The position numbers and the translations under genes are program-made. This document shows positions 1 to 7,347 of a stretch of DNA of 64,000 nt, one piece after another. The notes beneath the pieces were generated by a model, which searched no databases, was not told the DNA's origin, and was given only the letters and a program-made list of their open reading frames with translations. Positions within the stretch are counted from its first letter, which is position 1; each line of letters begins with the position of its first letter. Source of the stretch: Paenibacillus polymyxa (lineage in GTDB: Bacteria > Bacillota > Bacilli > Paenibacillales > Paenibacillaceae); contig NZ_CP049783.1 in assembly GCF_015710975.1 (NCBI RefSeq), positions 2,229,501-2,293,500 of the forward strand, in the 5' to 3' direction.

Positions 1-234
1 CAGGTTCTCAATACAACTCTTGCATATCAGATGATCTCTGAAATAGCTTAAATGATCAACGGCACCACAAAAATAACAAGAAACCCCCGTATACTTGCGA
101 ATCATCAGTCCCTCTGGTGTAATAAAAAAATCGAGAGCATCTCCAATATTAATATTCATAGAAGTGCGCAGTTCTTTGGGTAGCACAATGCGTCCCAAAT
201 GGTCTAGTGGTCGTGTCATTCCTGTATTCTTCAT
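1..234 (-). CDS. AbrB-type transition-state regulator, 3' end cut by window edge
   Basis: The minus strand encodes MKNTGMTRPLDHLGRIVLPKEL at its start, the N-terminal swapped-hairpin DNA-binding domain of AbrB/SpoVT-type regulators. A CxxC pair (CYFCGAVDH) and a second CKSC pair follow and probably form a zinc ribbon. 78 codons are visible before the window ends. An in-frame ATG also lies at 237; the AAGGGG ribosome binding site at 242-247 fits the 234 start best, with 7 nt spacing. It is the first of three close paralogs here (others at 9586 and 47140), both of which add a C-terminal helix-turn-helix that is not visible for this copy. Assignment to the family is firm; the regulon is unknown. 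Confidence 0.85.
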   Translation of the reverse strand, partial: MKNTGMTRPLDHLGRIVLPKELRTSMNINIGDALDFFITPEGLMIRKYTGVSCYFCGAVDHLSYFRDHLICKSCIENL

Positions 235-341
235 CATTTTTCCCCTTTCTTGGAATGCGCTTATGGTTGCTGGAATTGTATGTTATGTATGCTGGAAGTA
301 CAAAGCGCTTATATTACAGTTTGTTTTGGTATAGCTATCCT

Positions 342-384
342 AAAAAAAGCTCCGGCATGACGAACAATTACGTCTGCCGGAGCT
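342..384 (-). terminator. Rho-independent terminator of the yoxD-like gene
   Basis: Perfect 10-bp arms AGCTCCGGCA (348-357) and TGCCGGAGCT (375-384) are followed on the minus strand by a run of T (347-342). It sits just after the stop of the minus-strand dehydrogenase at 420 and would also insulate the upstream region of the AbrB-like gene. Confidence 0.85.
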
Positions 385-419
385 TGGTGCAGCCAATGAA
401 TCTAAGATGTCATGTCGAA

Positions 420-1139
420 TTACTGTGGGTTGGTTGTCCAAATGCCGGCTACTTTTAATTGAACCCGTGGCGGCAGCTTCAATGCAGCTAATGTCAGATC
501 GGCCAAATCCTGCGGCTGAAGCATGCGGTCCTCGTCACCAATATTCAATCCCGCATTTACCGCCAATTCTGTATTGACCGTGCTTGGAGTCAGCGCGGTT
601 ACCCGAATATTGGATTTGCGAACTTCCTGCATCAGTGCTTCCGTGAAGCCCATCAAAGCAAATTTGGATGCGCAATATGCCGAGCCTGTTGCAAAACCTC
701 GTTCCCCTGCTGTGGAGGAAATGTTAATAATATTTCCGCTCTGTTGCGCCAGCATGCTTGGAAGAGCGGCGTGTGTAACATAATAGGTTCCCATCAGGTT
801 TACGCGAATAATACGTTCCCACTCTTCGGGGTCCATATCTGCGACTGTGCCGAAGGTGGCGATGCCTGCATTGTTGATCAAAATATCGACGGCACCCAGC
901 TCATGCTCCAGTGAAGCTACAGCAGCAGCGGCCTGTGTACGATCCGATATATCTGCAACAGCACTCACCACTTTCACACCGTATGTACTCCCCAGTGAAT
1001 CCTGCAGCTTTTGTAGGTCGGTCAATGTGCGTGAGATTAACCCCAGATTAACGCCTTCCTTGGCCAAGGTCTCGGCAATTGCCTTACCAATTCCTTTGCT
1101 GGCTCCTGTAATAATGGCTGTTTTGTTTTTAAGTTCCAT
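420..1139 (-). CDS. yoxD: Short-chain dehydrogenase/reductase, YoxD / 3-oxoacyl-ACP reductase-like
   Basis: A 239-residue classical SDR, the usual length for the family. The Rossmann nucleotide motif TGASKGIG is at residues 11-18, NNAG at 89-92, the structural Asn at 114, and the catalytic Ser/Tyr/Lys at about 142, 155 and 159 (SAYCASK). The sequence closely resembles B. subtilis YoxD as I recall it, including the ISSTAG, LMQEVRK and LTPST segments. It should be a cytoplasmic NAD(P)H-dependent carbonyl reductase; the substrate is not known. It is monocistronic with its own terminator, and a GGAGGAGA-type ribosome binding site precedes the ATG. A fabG-type label would also be defensible. Confidence 0.85.
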   Translation of the reverse strand: MELKNKTAIITGASKGIGKAIAETLAKEGVNLGLISRTLTDLQKLQDSLGSTYGVKVVSAVADISDRTQAAAAVASLEHELGAVDILINNAGIATFGTVADMDPEEWERIIRVNLMGTYYVTHAALPSMLAQQSGNIINISSTAGERGFATGSAYCASKFALMGFTEALMQEVRKSNIRVTALTPSTVNTELAVNAGLNIGDEDRMLQPQDLADLTLAALKLPPRVQLKVAGIWTTNPQ

Positions 1140-1256
1140 CCAGTCTCCTCCTTATCACTATATAACGTGGTTGTGCATCTGAGCACATGGTTACATTATA
1201 CTAGGTTAAACCCCTTGAACCAAACTTCGCCTGATGAGACATTATGTAGTAGCCTC

Positions 1257-2108
1257 CTATTTGGAAATATCAATATCCCCTGAAGTGGTTTCGACCTTGA
1301 TCACGCTCGCGGCGCCGGGAACAGATTCGGGAGTGTTTATGCTTCCAGAGTCAGAGTGGACATTATAGACACCTTTAAAATCGAGAGCCTGCTTAATATT
1401 TACATCACCGGAATCAGAATTCACTTCCAAGTTGGATACGGTGCGTTGCGTAATATTAGATTCCCCTGAGGTTAGGGATAGAAGGCCGTTACCGCTATAA
1501 TCGCGGATGGTGACATCTCCTGAAGTAAGCTTTAGCTCCATATCTGCTGTAAGCTGATTGGCTATAAAGTTACCGGATGTTAGATTTGCGATCAGGTGGG
1601 TACTTCGGAGGTTTGTAATCTCGGCAGTGCCTGAGGTAGCAGTAATAGAAGTATTCTCCACGGAAGCATCTTGAAGTTTTACATTTCCTGAATGTGTATC
1701 TACCTGCAGATCAGCTAGTGTTTCCCCAGCAGGCATCTCTACAGTAATCGTTTGATCCAAATCAGGGGTAAACGAAAAGAATGACAAGGAAGGGGCCGGC
1801 TTCGATTGAATGGTAAGCTTACCGTTCTCAATTCGGGCATTATGAATCTGGTCGGCTACTTTTGTCTGAACTTCTCCGCTGATGCGTATCGTACCTTGGT
1901 CGCCAGAGCCAGGAGTGAACAAAATAGAAACATCATCAGAACTGTCCACTTTCAGGTTTTGAAGCTGACCACGTGTGAATGTCCATTTTTTATTTATAGC
2001 TGTTGTTTCTTTCATTACTTGTTGATTCCATGGAGCACCGTAGACCACCATTCCGGCTACACCGATGACAATGCACAATCCAGCTGCAATAAACCACATT
2101 TTATTCAT
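1257..2108 (-). CDS. DUF4097 beta-strand-repeat membrane-anchored protein
   Basis: 283 residues with one N-terminal membrane segment (about 5-24), followed by repeated SGDVNI/SGSINT-type strands characteristic of the DUF4097 (LiaG-like) beta-helix fold. The protein should sit on the outer face of the membrane. It is the last gene of a three-gene minus-strand operon, PadR - DUF1700 - DUF4097, and starts 4 nt after the stop of the DUF1700 gene. That arrangement is common in Firmicutes and is linked to envelope stress or antimicrobial peptide responses. The exact role of this protein is unknown. Family confidence is high. Confidence 0.85.
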   Translation of the reverse strand: MNKMWFIAAGLCIVIGVAGMVVYGAPWNQQVMKETTAINKKWTFTRGQLQNLKVDSSDDVSILFTPGSGDQGTIRISGEVQTKVADQIHNARIENGKLTIQSKPAPSLSFFSFTPDLDQTITVEMPAGETLADLQVDTHSGNVKLQDASVENTSITATSGTAEITNLRSTHLIANLTSGNFIANQLTADMELKLTSGDVTIRDYSGNGLLSLTSGESNITQRTVSNLEVNSDSGDVNIKQALDFKGVYNVHSDSGSINTPESVPGAASVIKVETTSGDIDISK

Positions 2109-2112
2109 GTTG

Positions 2113-2664
2113 TTAGTAAGCTCCCCTCAGGGTAGTCTGATTCCATTTCCAGTATCGCACTGTGCCCTTTACCATAAGGAGTAGGAGATAACGTACCCCA
2201 GGCAGCAGCAATAGCCCCATACCTGTTAACGTGATGGAGAAGAAGAATTTGGTTGGGTAAAAGGTGCTGTTGAGCGCATAATCAGTGACGGCGAGTAGAG
2301 GGGCTGCAGCGAAACTGACCGCCACTGCGGTTAATGAAGCCCATACCGCCCATAGGGTAGCTAGAATCGGGATGGAGATCAACAAGTTGAGAAACAGCAG
2401 CCCTAAGAAAGTAAAAAGATTGCGTGCGAAGCTTCCTTGGCGAAGTGGAGGGGAAGCGTTCCAGCCTACATTGGGAACATCCAATGCTTCTCGGGCAATA
2501 TCCTCTGGGTTCCCCAACTCATGGGCAATTTCAGTTTCGCTTTTTCCATTGGCCAAGCCGTAGTCAAAATGCTGGCTCAAATCACTAAGCAACTCATGGC
2601 GTACCTCTGCAGGGAGAGGAGATAGGCGCTGCTCCACCTCTGTAAGAAACTGTTTTCTATTCAT
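2113..2664 (-). CDS. DUF1700 (HAAS-domain) membrane protein
   Basis: 183 residues. The N-terminal 60 or so residues (FLTEVEQRLSPLP, LLSDLSQHF, HELGNPEDIA) match the HAAS signalling domain typical of DUF1700 proteins. Three or four hydrophobic segments follow at about 80-160, and a basic tail ends the protein. HAAS-domain proteins are nearly always encoded next to PadR regulators and are thought to report membrane state to them. The start overlaps the upstream PadR gene by 8 nt, which indicates translational coupling. Function beyond that is inference. Confidence 0.85.
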   Translation of the reverse strand: MNRKQFLTEVEQRLSPLPAEVRHELLSDLSQHFDYGLANGKSETEIAHELGNPEDIAREALDVPNVGWNASPPLRQGSFARNLFTFLGLLFLNLLISIPILATLWAVWASLTAVAVSFAAAPLLAVTDYALNSTFYPTKFFFSITLTGMGLLLLPGVRYLLLLMVKGTVRYWKWNQTTLRGAY

Positions 2665-2986
2665 CAGGATCTCCTTCCTTCAGTAGGCTTGCGACATGAT
2701 GGACAAAATCATTCCATTCCCGTGTAAGTAGTCTTGTATAATGGCTACCGGTATCGGTTAGCCGATAATATTTACGGGGCGGACCCTCGGTCGATTCCTG
2801 TAAATACGTCGTGCAGTATCCCTCTGATACCAGACGGCGAAGCAGTGGATATAGGGCTCCCTCTGCTACTTCGATATGACGGGAGACGGCTTGAGCCAAT
2901 TCGTAGCCATAGCGGTCTCTACGTCCAATTAGAACTAGAACGCATAGTTCCAGTACCCCTTTTTTGAATTGGATGTTCACATTCAC
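2657..2986 (-). CDS. PadR-family transcriptional regulator
   Basis: A 109-residue winged-helix protein. The motifs LCVLVLIGRRDRYGYELAQAV, EGALYPLLRRLVSEGY and the RKYYRLTDTG wing are the PadR signature. I chose the GTG at 2986 because an excellent AGGAAGGGAG ribosome binding site (2995-3004) lies 8 nt upstream; a longer reading to 3022 has no such site. It probably represses its own operon (DUF1700, DUF4097). A perfect dyad at 3080-3096 overlies a minus-strand TATAAT and is the likely operator. Confidence 0.9.
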   Translation of the reverse strand: MNVNIQFKKGVLELCVLVLIGRRDRYGYELAQAVSRHIEVAEGALYPLLRRLVSEGYCTTYLQESTEGPPRKYYRLTDTGSHYTRLLTREWNDFVHHVASLLKEGDPDE

Positions 2987-3366
2987 GAGCGATGCTCCCT
3001 TCCTGATGTAATCATAATTCATAGGTGTCGTTCGGAATAAGGGGAAGAAACGTGTGTTTGTGCATAATTTGTCACGGGTACTGATTATAAATCAGTAGTC
3101 AGGTATAATTTAACATCATGTACTGATTAATGCAAGGTACTAAATTTTTAATAATAAAATATTCGGGTCAAAATGGGCCGGTTTTCTTTCTTGAAGGCTT
3201 ACACGAATAGCAAATCTTGTAGAATAAAGTAGTTTTATTTGGAAATTCCTCGATTTCTGGCTGGAAACACCCATAGAATGTTACTTTAATTTCATTCATT
3301 AAAATGATAGATTGTAAAGTGTTCAATAGAGCTAAAGATTACCTATTATGAAGAGGTGGATAAAGG
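2987..3366. other. 380-bp divergent intergenic region
   Basis: It separates the PadR operon from the plus-strand gene at 3367. It holds the inverted repeat at 3080-3096, a further half site (GTACTGATTA) at 3120-3129, and plus-strand TATAAT at 3104-3109. The stretch 3130-3340 is AT-rich, and I see no gene or clear structure in it. Confidence 0.6.
3080..3096. promoter_or_regulatory. Candidate PadR operator
   Basis: Perfect dyad ACTGATT-ATA-AATCAGT. The minus-strand hexamer TATAAT (3089-3084) is embedded in it, with TTAAAT 18 nt upstream as a possible -35, so a bound repressor would cover the -10 of the padR operon. Confidence 0.5.
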
Positions 3367-3900
3367 ATGGACTGGAAGCACTGGTATAGGGAATTGGAAC
3401 AGGATGATGAGACTTGGGATGTGTCGGAGGAGGTTGTACTGCGTGGTGTGGTACATCTTGATTTTTGCGGGCATCCGTCGGAGGTAGAAGTCGAATTTAT
3501 CGTGGGAGCCGACTCTGAAGAACAGGCACAGGCTATAGAAGAACCTACGGAACCTCAGAGAAAGACATGGGAGAAGTATATGGCATGTTCGTCAGCGATC
3601 CATCCTCAAGTATTGGAGTCCATATACCAACATTATGTAGACATCGTGGAAAAGTATCGGAAGGCATACAGCTCATGGGGAGAGGACCCTAATGAATATG
3701 CGCCTTATGTGGAGCGACCAGAGCAATTGCTGGATCGAATGCAGCTTATATCTATACTGATTTCCGACTCATCGGAAAAGGATGAACTATATTTGAATTT
3801 TAATTGTTCCTGGGATCGAGAGCATGGCTTAGGTATACATCTGAAGCAGCTAAAAATCGAGCATATTCAAGGTTTATATACATTATATGACTTGGAATAA
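3367..3900 (+). CDS. Acidic hypothetical protein, possibly DUF6985-like
   Basis: 177 residues, strongly acidic, with no signal peptide or membrane segment. A ribosome binding site AAGAGGTGG precedes the ATG. The C-terminal half (EQLLDRMQLISILI, FNCSWDREHGLGIHL) resembles small proteins grouped as DUF6985 in Firmicutes, some of which sit in polymorphic-toxin immunity neighbourhoods. That likeness is from memory and uncertain. It is transcribed alone, divergent from the PadR operon and convergent with metE. Confidence 0.65.
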   Translation: MDWKHWYRELEQDDETWDVSEEVVLRGVVHLDFCGHPSEVEVEFIVGADSEEQAQAIEEPTEPQRKTWEKYMACSSAIHPQVLESIYQHYVDIVEKYRKAYSSWGEDPNEYAPYVERPEQLLDRMQLISILISDSSEKDELYLNFNCSWDREHGLGIHLKQLKIEHIQGLYTLYDLE

Positions 3901-3905
3901 ATAAC

Positions 3906-3940
3906 TCCCTTCCGGTCTCTAATAGAAAGACCGAAAGGGA
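3906..3940. terminator. Terminator-like hairpin between convergent genes
   Basis: Arms TCCCTTCCGGTCT (3906-3918) and AGACCGAAAGGGA (3928-3940) pair with one mismatch. No clear T tract follows on either strand, so termination efficiency is doubtful. Confidence 0.4.
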
Positions 3941-3986
3941 ATAGGATATGATGGATATAACAACGTGATTGGATACGATAAAAATA

Positions 3987-6305
3987 TTAGTTGGATACAG
4001 ACAGCACGGCTCGGGCTGCTTGAGCCGCCTGTACCATTTGCCGCAACGCGGCGACAGATTCCTCCTTGGTGCGGGTTTTCAGCCCACAGTCTGGATTAAC
4101 CCAGAACAAATCTGCTGGCAGTACGCGCAAGGCACGCTGAATCATGCTTAGCATTTCTGATTCATCAGGAATGCGCGGGCTGTGGATATCGTACACGCCC
4201 AGACCGATGCCTTTGTCGTACACCTGATCCTCAAAGCTAACAATCAATTCACCATGACTACGAGAGGTTTCAATAGAAATCACGTCGGCATCCATGTCTG
4301 AAATGGACTGGATCATATCTTGGAATTCGGAATAGCACATGTGTGTATGGATTTGGGTCGCAGGTTCAACAGTGGCCGTGGTCACAAGGAAGGCTTGAAC
4401 CGCCCAATCCAGATAGGCCTGCTGTTGTTCTTTTTTCAACGGGAGCCCTTCGCGAATTGCGGGTTCATCCACCTGAATCATGCTAATACCCGCTTGTTCG
4501 AGTGCCTCTACCTCTGCCCGTAATGCCAGAGCTAATTGCAAAGCAACTTGCCTGCGTGGAATATCATTACGTTCAAAGGACCAGTTCAAAATGGTCACAG
4601 GGCCTGTAAGCATTCCTTTAACTGGCTTGGAGGTTAACGATTGGGCAAATGCCGTCTCTTCCACAGTCATTGGTTGATCGAACGACACATCTCCGTAAAT
4701 AATCGGCGGTTTAACACAGCGGGAGCCGTAAGATTGCACCCATCCGTTTTGTGTAAAAGCAAAGCCTTTTAGTTTTTCGCCAAAAAACTCAACCATGTCA
4801 GTCCGTTCAAATTCCCCATGTACAAGCACATCTATGCCAATGTCCTCTTGGATATCAATCCATTCCTTGATCTGCTGCTGGATGAATGTCCGATATTGCT
4901 CGGCAGACCATTCTCCTTTGCGATAGTGCAGACGGGCCTTGCGAACCTCAGCAGTTTGCGGGAAGCTGCCGATGGTCGTCGTAGGCAGTGGGGGTAACTT
5001 CAGCCTATTTTGCTGAATTATACGGCGCTCGGCGAAAGGAACGCTGCGTGATAGTGGCTCCTTTGCCAACAGGTCGGCCAAATCGGCAGCTGTCTGTACC
5101 CTTGCCGCTGAGCTGTTGAAGCGGGCTACCGCTTCCGCACTTTGCTCAAGCTTGGCAAGTGCGGATGGATCATGCTTACCAAGTGCAGCCGTCAAGACTG
5201 CGATTTCATCCAGCTTTTCATCGGCAAAGGCTAGGGCATGCACCAGCTCTCGGTCCAGCTTGTGCTCTGCTTCCAGACTGACCGGCACATGCAGCAGACT
5301 GCACGATGGCTGCACGATAAGCTGTTCTGCATTGATTTGTTCTGCTAACTGGCCCAACAGCGCAGCCACGGCATTCAGGTCGCTGCGCCATATATTGCGC
5401 CCATCAATGACACCAGCACCCAGCGTTTTCCCTTTGGGGAAGCCATGTCGCGATATATGCTGGACATTTTCGCCATCATCATAGACAAAATCAAGACCCA
5501 GTCCCTGGACCGGAAGTTCAGTCAGACGCTCATAATGATCTAGGCTACCAAAGTAGGTTTGCAGCATGATGTTTAAGGAGGGAGCAGCTTGGGTCAAAGC
5601 TTCATAGACCTCCTGAATAATATCCAGATCCTCTACTGGGAATGAGGTGGTCAGGACAGGTTCATCGATTTGGACCCATTGTACGCCTTCTGCTGCTAGT
5701 TCGGACAGGACTCGGGCGTATAAAGGCAGGAAGGTTCGTATAATAGAGGCCAGATCCTTACGATCATAGCCTTTGGATAAAACAACAAATGAGTAGGGAC
5801 CGATGAGAACTGGTTTACCGTCAATACCTAGCTCCTGCTTTGCTTCACGATAAGCGAGTAAGGGCTTATTTTCAGTGAGCACTGGAGCCGCATTTTCCAA
5901 TTCGGGAACGATGTAGTGGTAATTGGTATTCATCCATTTGGTCATTTCGCTGGCGGTAGCTCCCTTCTGCCCACGTGCCATCCCGAAATACACAGACAGA
6001 GGAACCGGACCTGTAGGACGATAGTTGAACCGCTCGGGTACGAGACCGAACATCACAGATGTATCCAGCACATGATCGTAATAGGAAAAGTCTCCGACAG
6101 GAATGCGATCAATCCCTTTGTCACGTTGCTTGCTCAGATGCTCCAGCCGCAATCTTTTCATCTCACTATGCAGTTCACTTTCGTTAATACTACCCTTCCA
6201 GAAGCGCTCCAGTGCTTTCTTCCATTCCCGGTTCCCGCCGATTCGCGGATATCCCAGATTACTGCTAGTCAAACCGGACAATGTAGATCGTTCGTTAATG
6301 GACAT
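3987..6305 (-). CDS. metE: Cobalamin-independent methionine synthase MetE
   Basis: 772 residues, the normal MetE length. It transfers a methyl group from 5-methyltetrahydropteroyl-glutamate to homocysteine. The N-terminal half begins with GYPRIGGNREWKKALE; the catalytic half carries TTTIGSFPQT, VHGEFERTDMVEFFG and the zinc-ligand segments THMCYSEF and WVNPDCGLKTR. I placed the start at the ATG at 6305 because AGGAGG (6315-6320) lies 9 nt upstream; the open frame extends to 6371 but runs into the leader terminator. The leader carries a cobalamin riboswitch, so the gene should be shut off when B12 is available. Confidence 0.95.
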   Translation of the reverse strand: MSINERSTLSGLTSSNLGYPRIGGNREWKKALERFWKGSINESELHSEMKRLRLEHLSKQRDKGIDRIPVGDFSYYDHVLDTSVMFGLVPERFNYRPTGPVPLSVYFGMARGQKGATASEMTKWMNTNYHYIVPELENAAPVLTENKPLLAYREAKQELGIDGKPVLIGPYSFVVLSKGYDRKDLASIIRTFLPLYARVLSELAAEGVQWVQIDEPVLTTSFPVEDLDIIQEVYEALTQAAPSLNIMLQTYFGSLDHYERLTELPVQGLGLDFVYDDGENVQHISRHGFPKGKTLGAGVIDGRNIWRSDLNAVAALLGQLAEQINAEQLIVQPSCSLLHVPVSLEAEHKLDRELVHALAFADEKLDEIAVLTAALGKHDPSALAKLEQSAEAVARFNSSAARVQTAADLADLLAKEPLSRSVPFAERRIIQQNRLKLPPLPTTTIGSFPQTAEVRKARLHYRKGEWSAEQYRTFIQQQIKEWIDIQEDIGIDVLVHGEFERTDMVEFFGEKLKGFAFTQNGWVQSYGSRCVKPPIIYGDVSFDQPMTVEETAFAQSLTSKPVKGMLTGPVTILNWSFERNDIPRRQVALQLALALRAEVEALEQAGISMIQVDEPAIREGLPLKKEQQQAYLDWAVQAFLVTTATVEPATQIHTHMCYSEFQDMIQSISDMDADVISIETSRSHGELIVSFEDQVYDKGIGLGVYDIHSPRIPDESEMLSMIQRALRVLPADLFWVNPDCGLKTRTKEESVAALRQMVQAAQAARAVLSVSN

Positions 6306-6349
6306 GTAGGTTTTCCTCCTAAGTGGTAGCCAGTTTATTTTTACGTACC

Positions 6350-6400
6350 AAAAAAGGCATTCTGTCCCCAAGGCTAAAAATAAGTAGGGGAAAGAATGCC
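6350..6400 (-). terminator. Riboswitch expression-platform terminator upstream of metE
   Basis: On the minus strand, arms GGCATTCTTTCCCC (6400-6387) and GGGGACAGAATGCC (6369-6356) form a long stem followed by six T residues (6355-6350). It stands between the riboswitch aptamer and the metE ribosome binding site, as expected for transcriptional attenuation. Confidence 0.8.
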
Positions 6401-6476
6401 TCCGCGATTAAAATTCAAAAATACGGCGACTGCTCTTAACACCTCCCTATCTTCCGTAGGTACTGCGATGTTGTTA

Positions 6477-6647
6477 AAATAGGCAGGTCTCCTGACTTAC
6501 GGATCATGACGTTCAGCATCCCTTCCCGGTCTGTGGACCAGTGGGTGTATGAGCAGCTGAACATTCCCCGTTTACAGTGGCGGGACCGTCCCGGATTTGC
6601 ACCGGCTTCCCTTTTAAGTCTGATCTGAATAGAACAGACACCTATTT
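6477..6647 (-). promoter_or_regulatory. Cobalamin (AdoCbl) riboswitch controlling metE
   Basis: Read on the minus strand, the leader contains the B12-box landmarks in order: AAGCCGGTGCAAATCCGG, ACGGTCCCGCCACTG and GTCAGGAGACCTGCC. The closing P1 helix is AAATAGG (6647-6641) with CCTATTT (6483-6477). Cobalamin binding is expected to favour the downstream terminator and stop metE expression. Confidence 0.93.
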
Positions 6648-6777
6648 CCAAACTATGCGATTAAGGTATGACGAATAATTATGCACTCGTATACTTGTTC
6701 ACCATCATAAGTGAAACTCACAGGATGTGCAATAGAAACAGTAATAGAAACTGGAGTGGAATCTGTTAGTTATATGC

Positions 6778-6817
6778 AAAAAAGACAAGCCCAACCCATC
6801 GTGGGGAACTTGTCTTT
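6778..6817 (-). terminator. Terminator of nrdDG
   Basis: Minus-strand arms AAAGACAAG and CTTGTCTTT (6809-6817 with 6781-6789) enclose a C/G-rich inner stem and run into six T residues (6783-6778). It lies 33 nt after the nrdG stop. Confidence 0.8.
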
Positions 6818-6849
6818 GGTATAGCATCTTGCTAAGTAGAACATCGCCT

Positions 6850-7347
6850 TTAAGCTAACGAAACGGTGTAACCTGCTTGAGTACTGGCTTTCACATCTAC
6901 CAGGCGCTGATTACGGCTGCCCCGAAAGGGGAGGGTCAGATCTTTTTGCTGTTCAACAAAACGGCCATCTACAATCACGTCACACAATAGCGCCAGCTCC
7001 TGTCGCTCCTGATCCATGAGCAGATCTTCGTAGACAAAGCCTGTGTAGGCCCAGACGGTTCGGTCGGGACAAGCCGCGCGGAAGTCACGTACAAATTGCG
7101 AGCATTCTGCTGCTGAGAAAAAAGGGTCTCCCCCGCAGAGAGTCAATCCGTCCAACAGCGGATTATCCATGATATCACGGATGACCTCCTGTTGACGCTC
7201 GGGCGTGAATGGCTCCCCTGCGCGGAAGTTCCACGAAGCTGGATTAAAGCAGCCGGGACAGGCATGGCGGCAACCACTAATGAATACAACGGTGCGCAGG
7301 CCGTATCCTTCATTCAGAGATTCTGGAATATAGCCGCACAAATTCAC
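6850..7347 (-). CDS. nrdG: Anaerobic ribonucleotide reductase activating protein NrdG
   Basis: 165-residue radical SAM enzyme that installs the glycyl radical on NrdD. The cluster motif CxxxCxxC is visible in SGCRHACPGCFNPASW at about residues 26-33. The SAM-contacting LCGGDPFFS segment follows near 95, and VDGRFVEQQKDLTLPFRGSRNQRLVD is typical of the NrdG C-terminus. Its ATG overlaps the nrdD stop by 4 nt (ATGA), so the two are translationally coupled and share the promoter upstream of nrdD. Confidence 0.95.
   Translation of the reverse strand: MNLCGYIPESLNEGYGLRTVVFISGCRHACPGCFNPASWNFRAGEPFTPERQQEVIRDIMDNPLLDGLTLCGGDPFFSAAECSQFVRDFRAACPDRTVWAYTGFVYEDLLMDQERQELALLCDVIVDGRFVEQQKDLTLPFRGSRNQRLVDVKASTQAGYTVSLA

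Noticed and set aside
6436..6651. 71-codon minus-strand open frame between metE and nrdG
   Set aside because: It lies entirely within the cobalamin riboswitch aptamer, has no ribosome binding site, and its sequence is explained by the conserved RNA.
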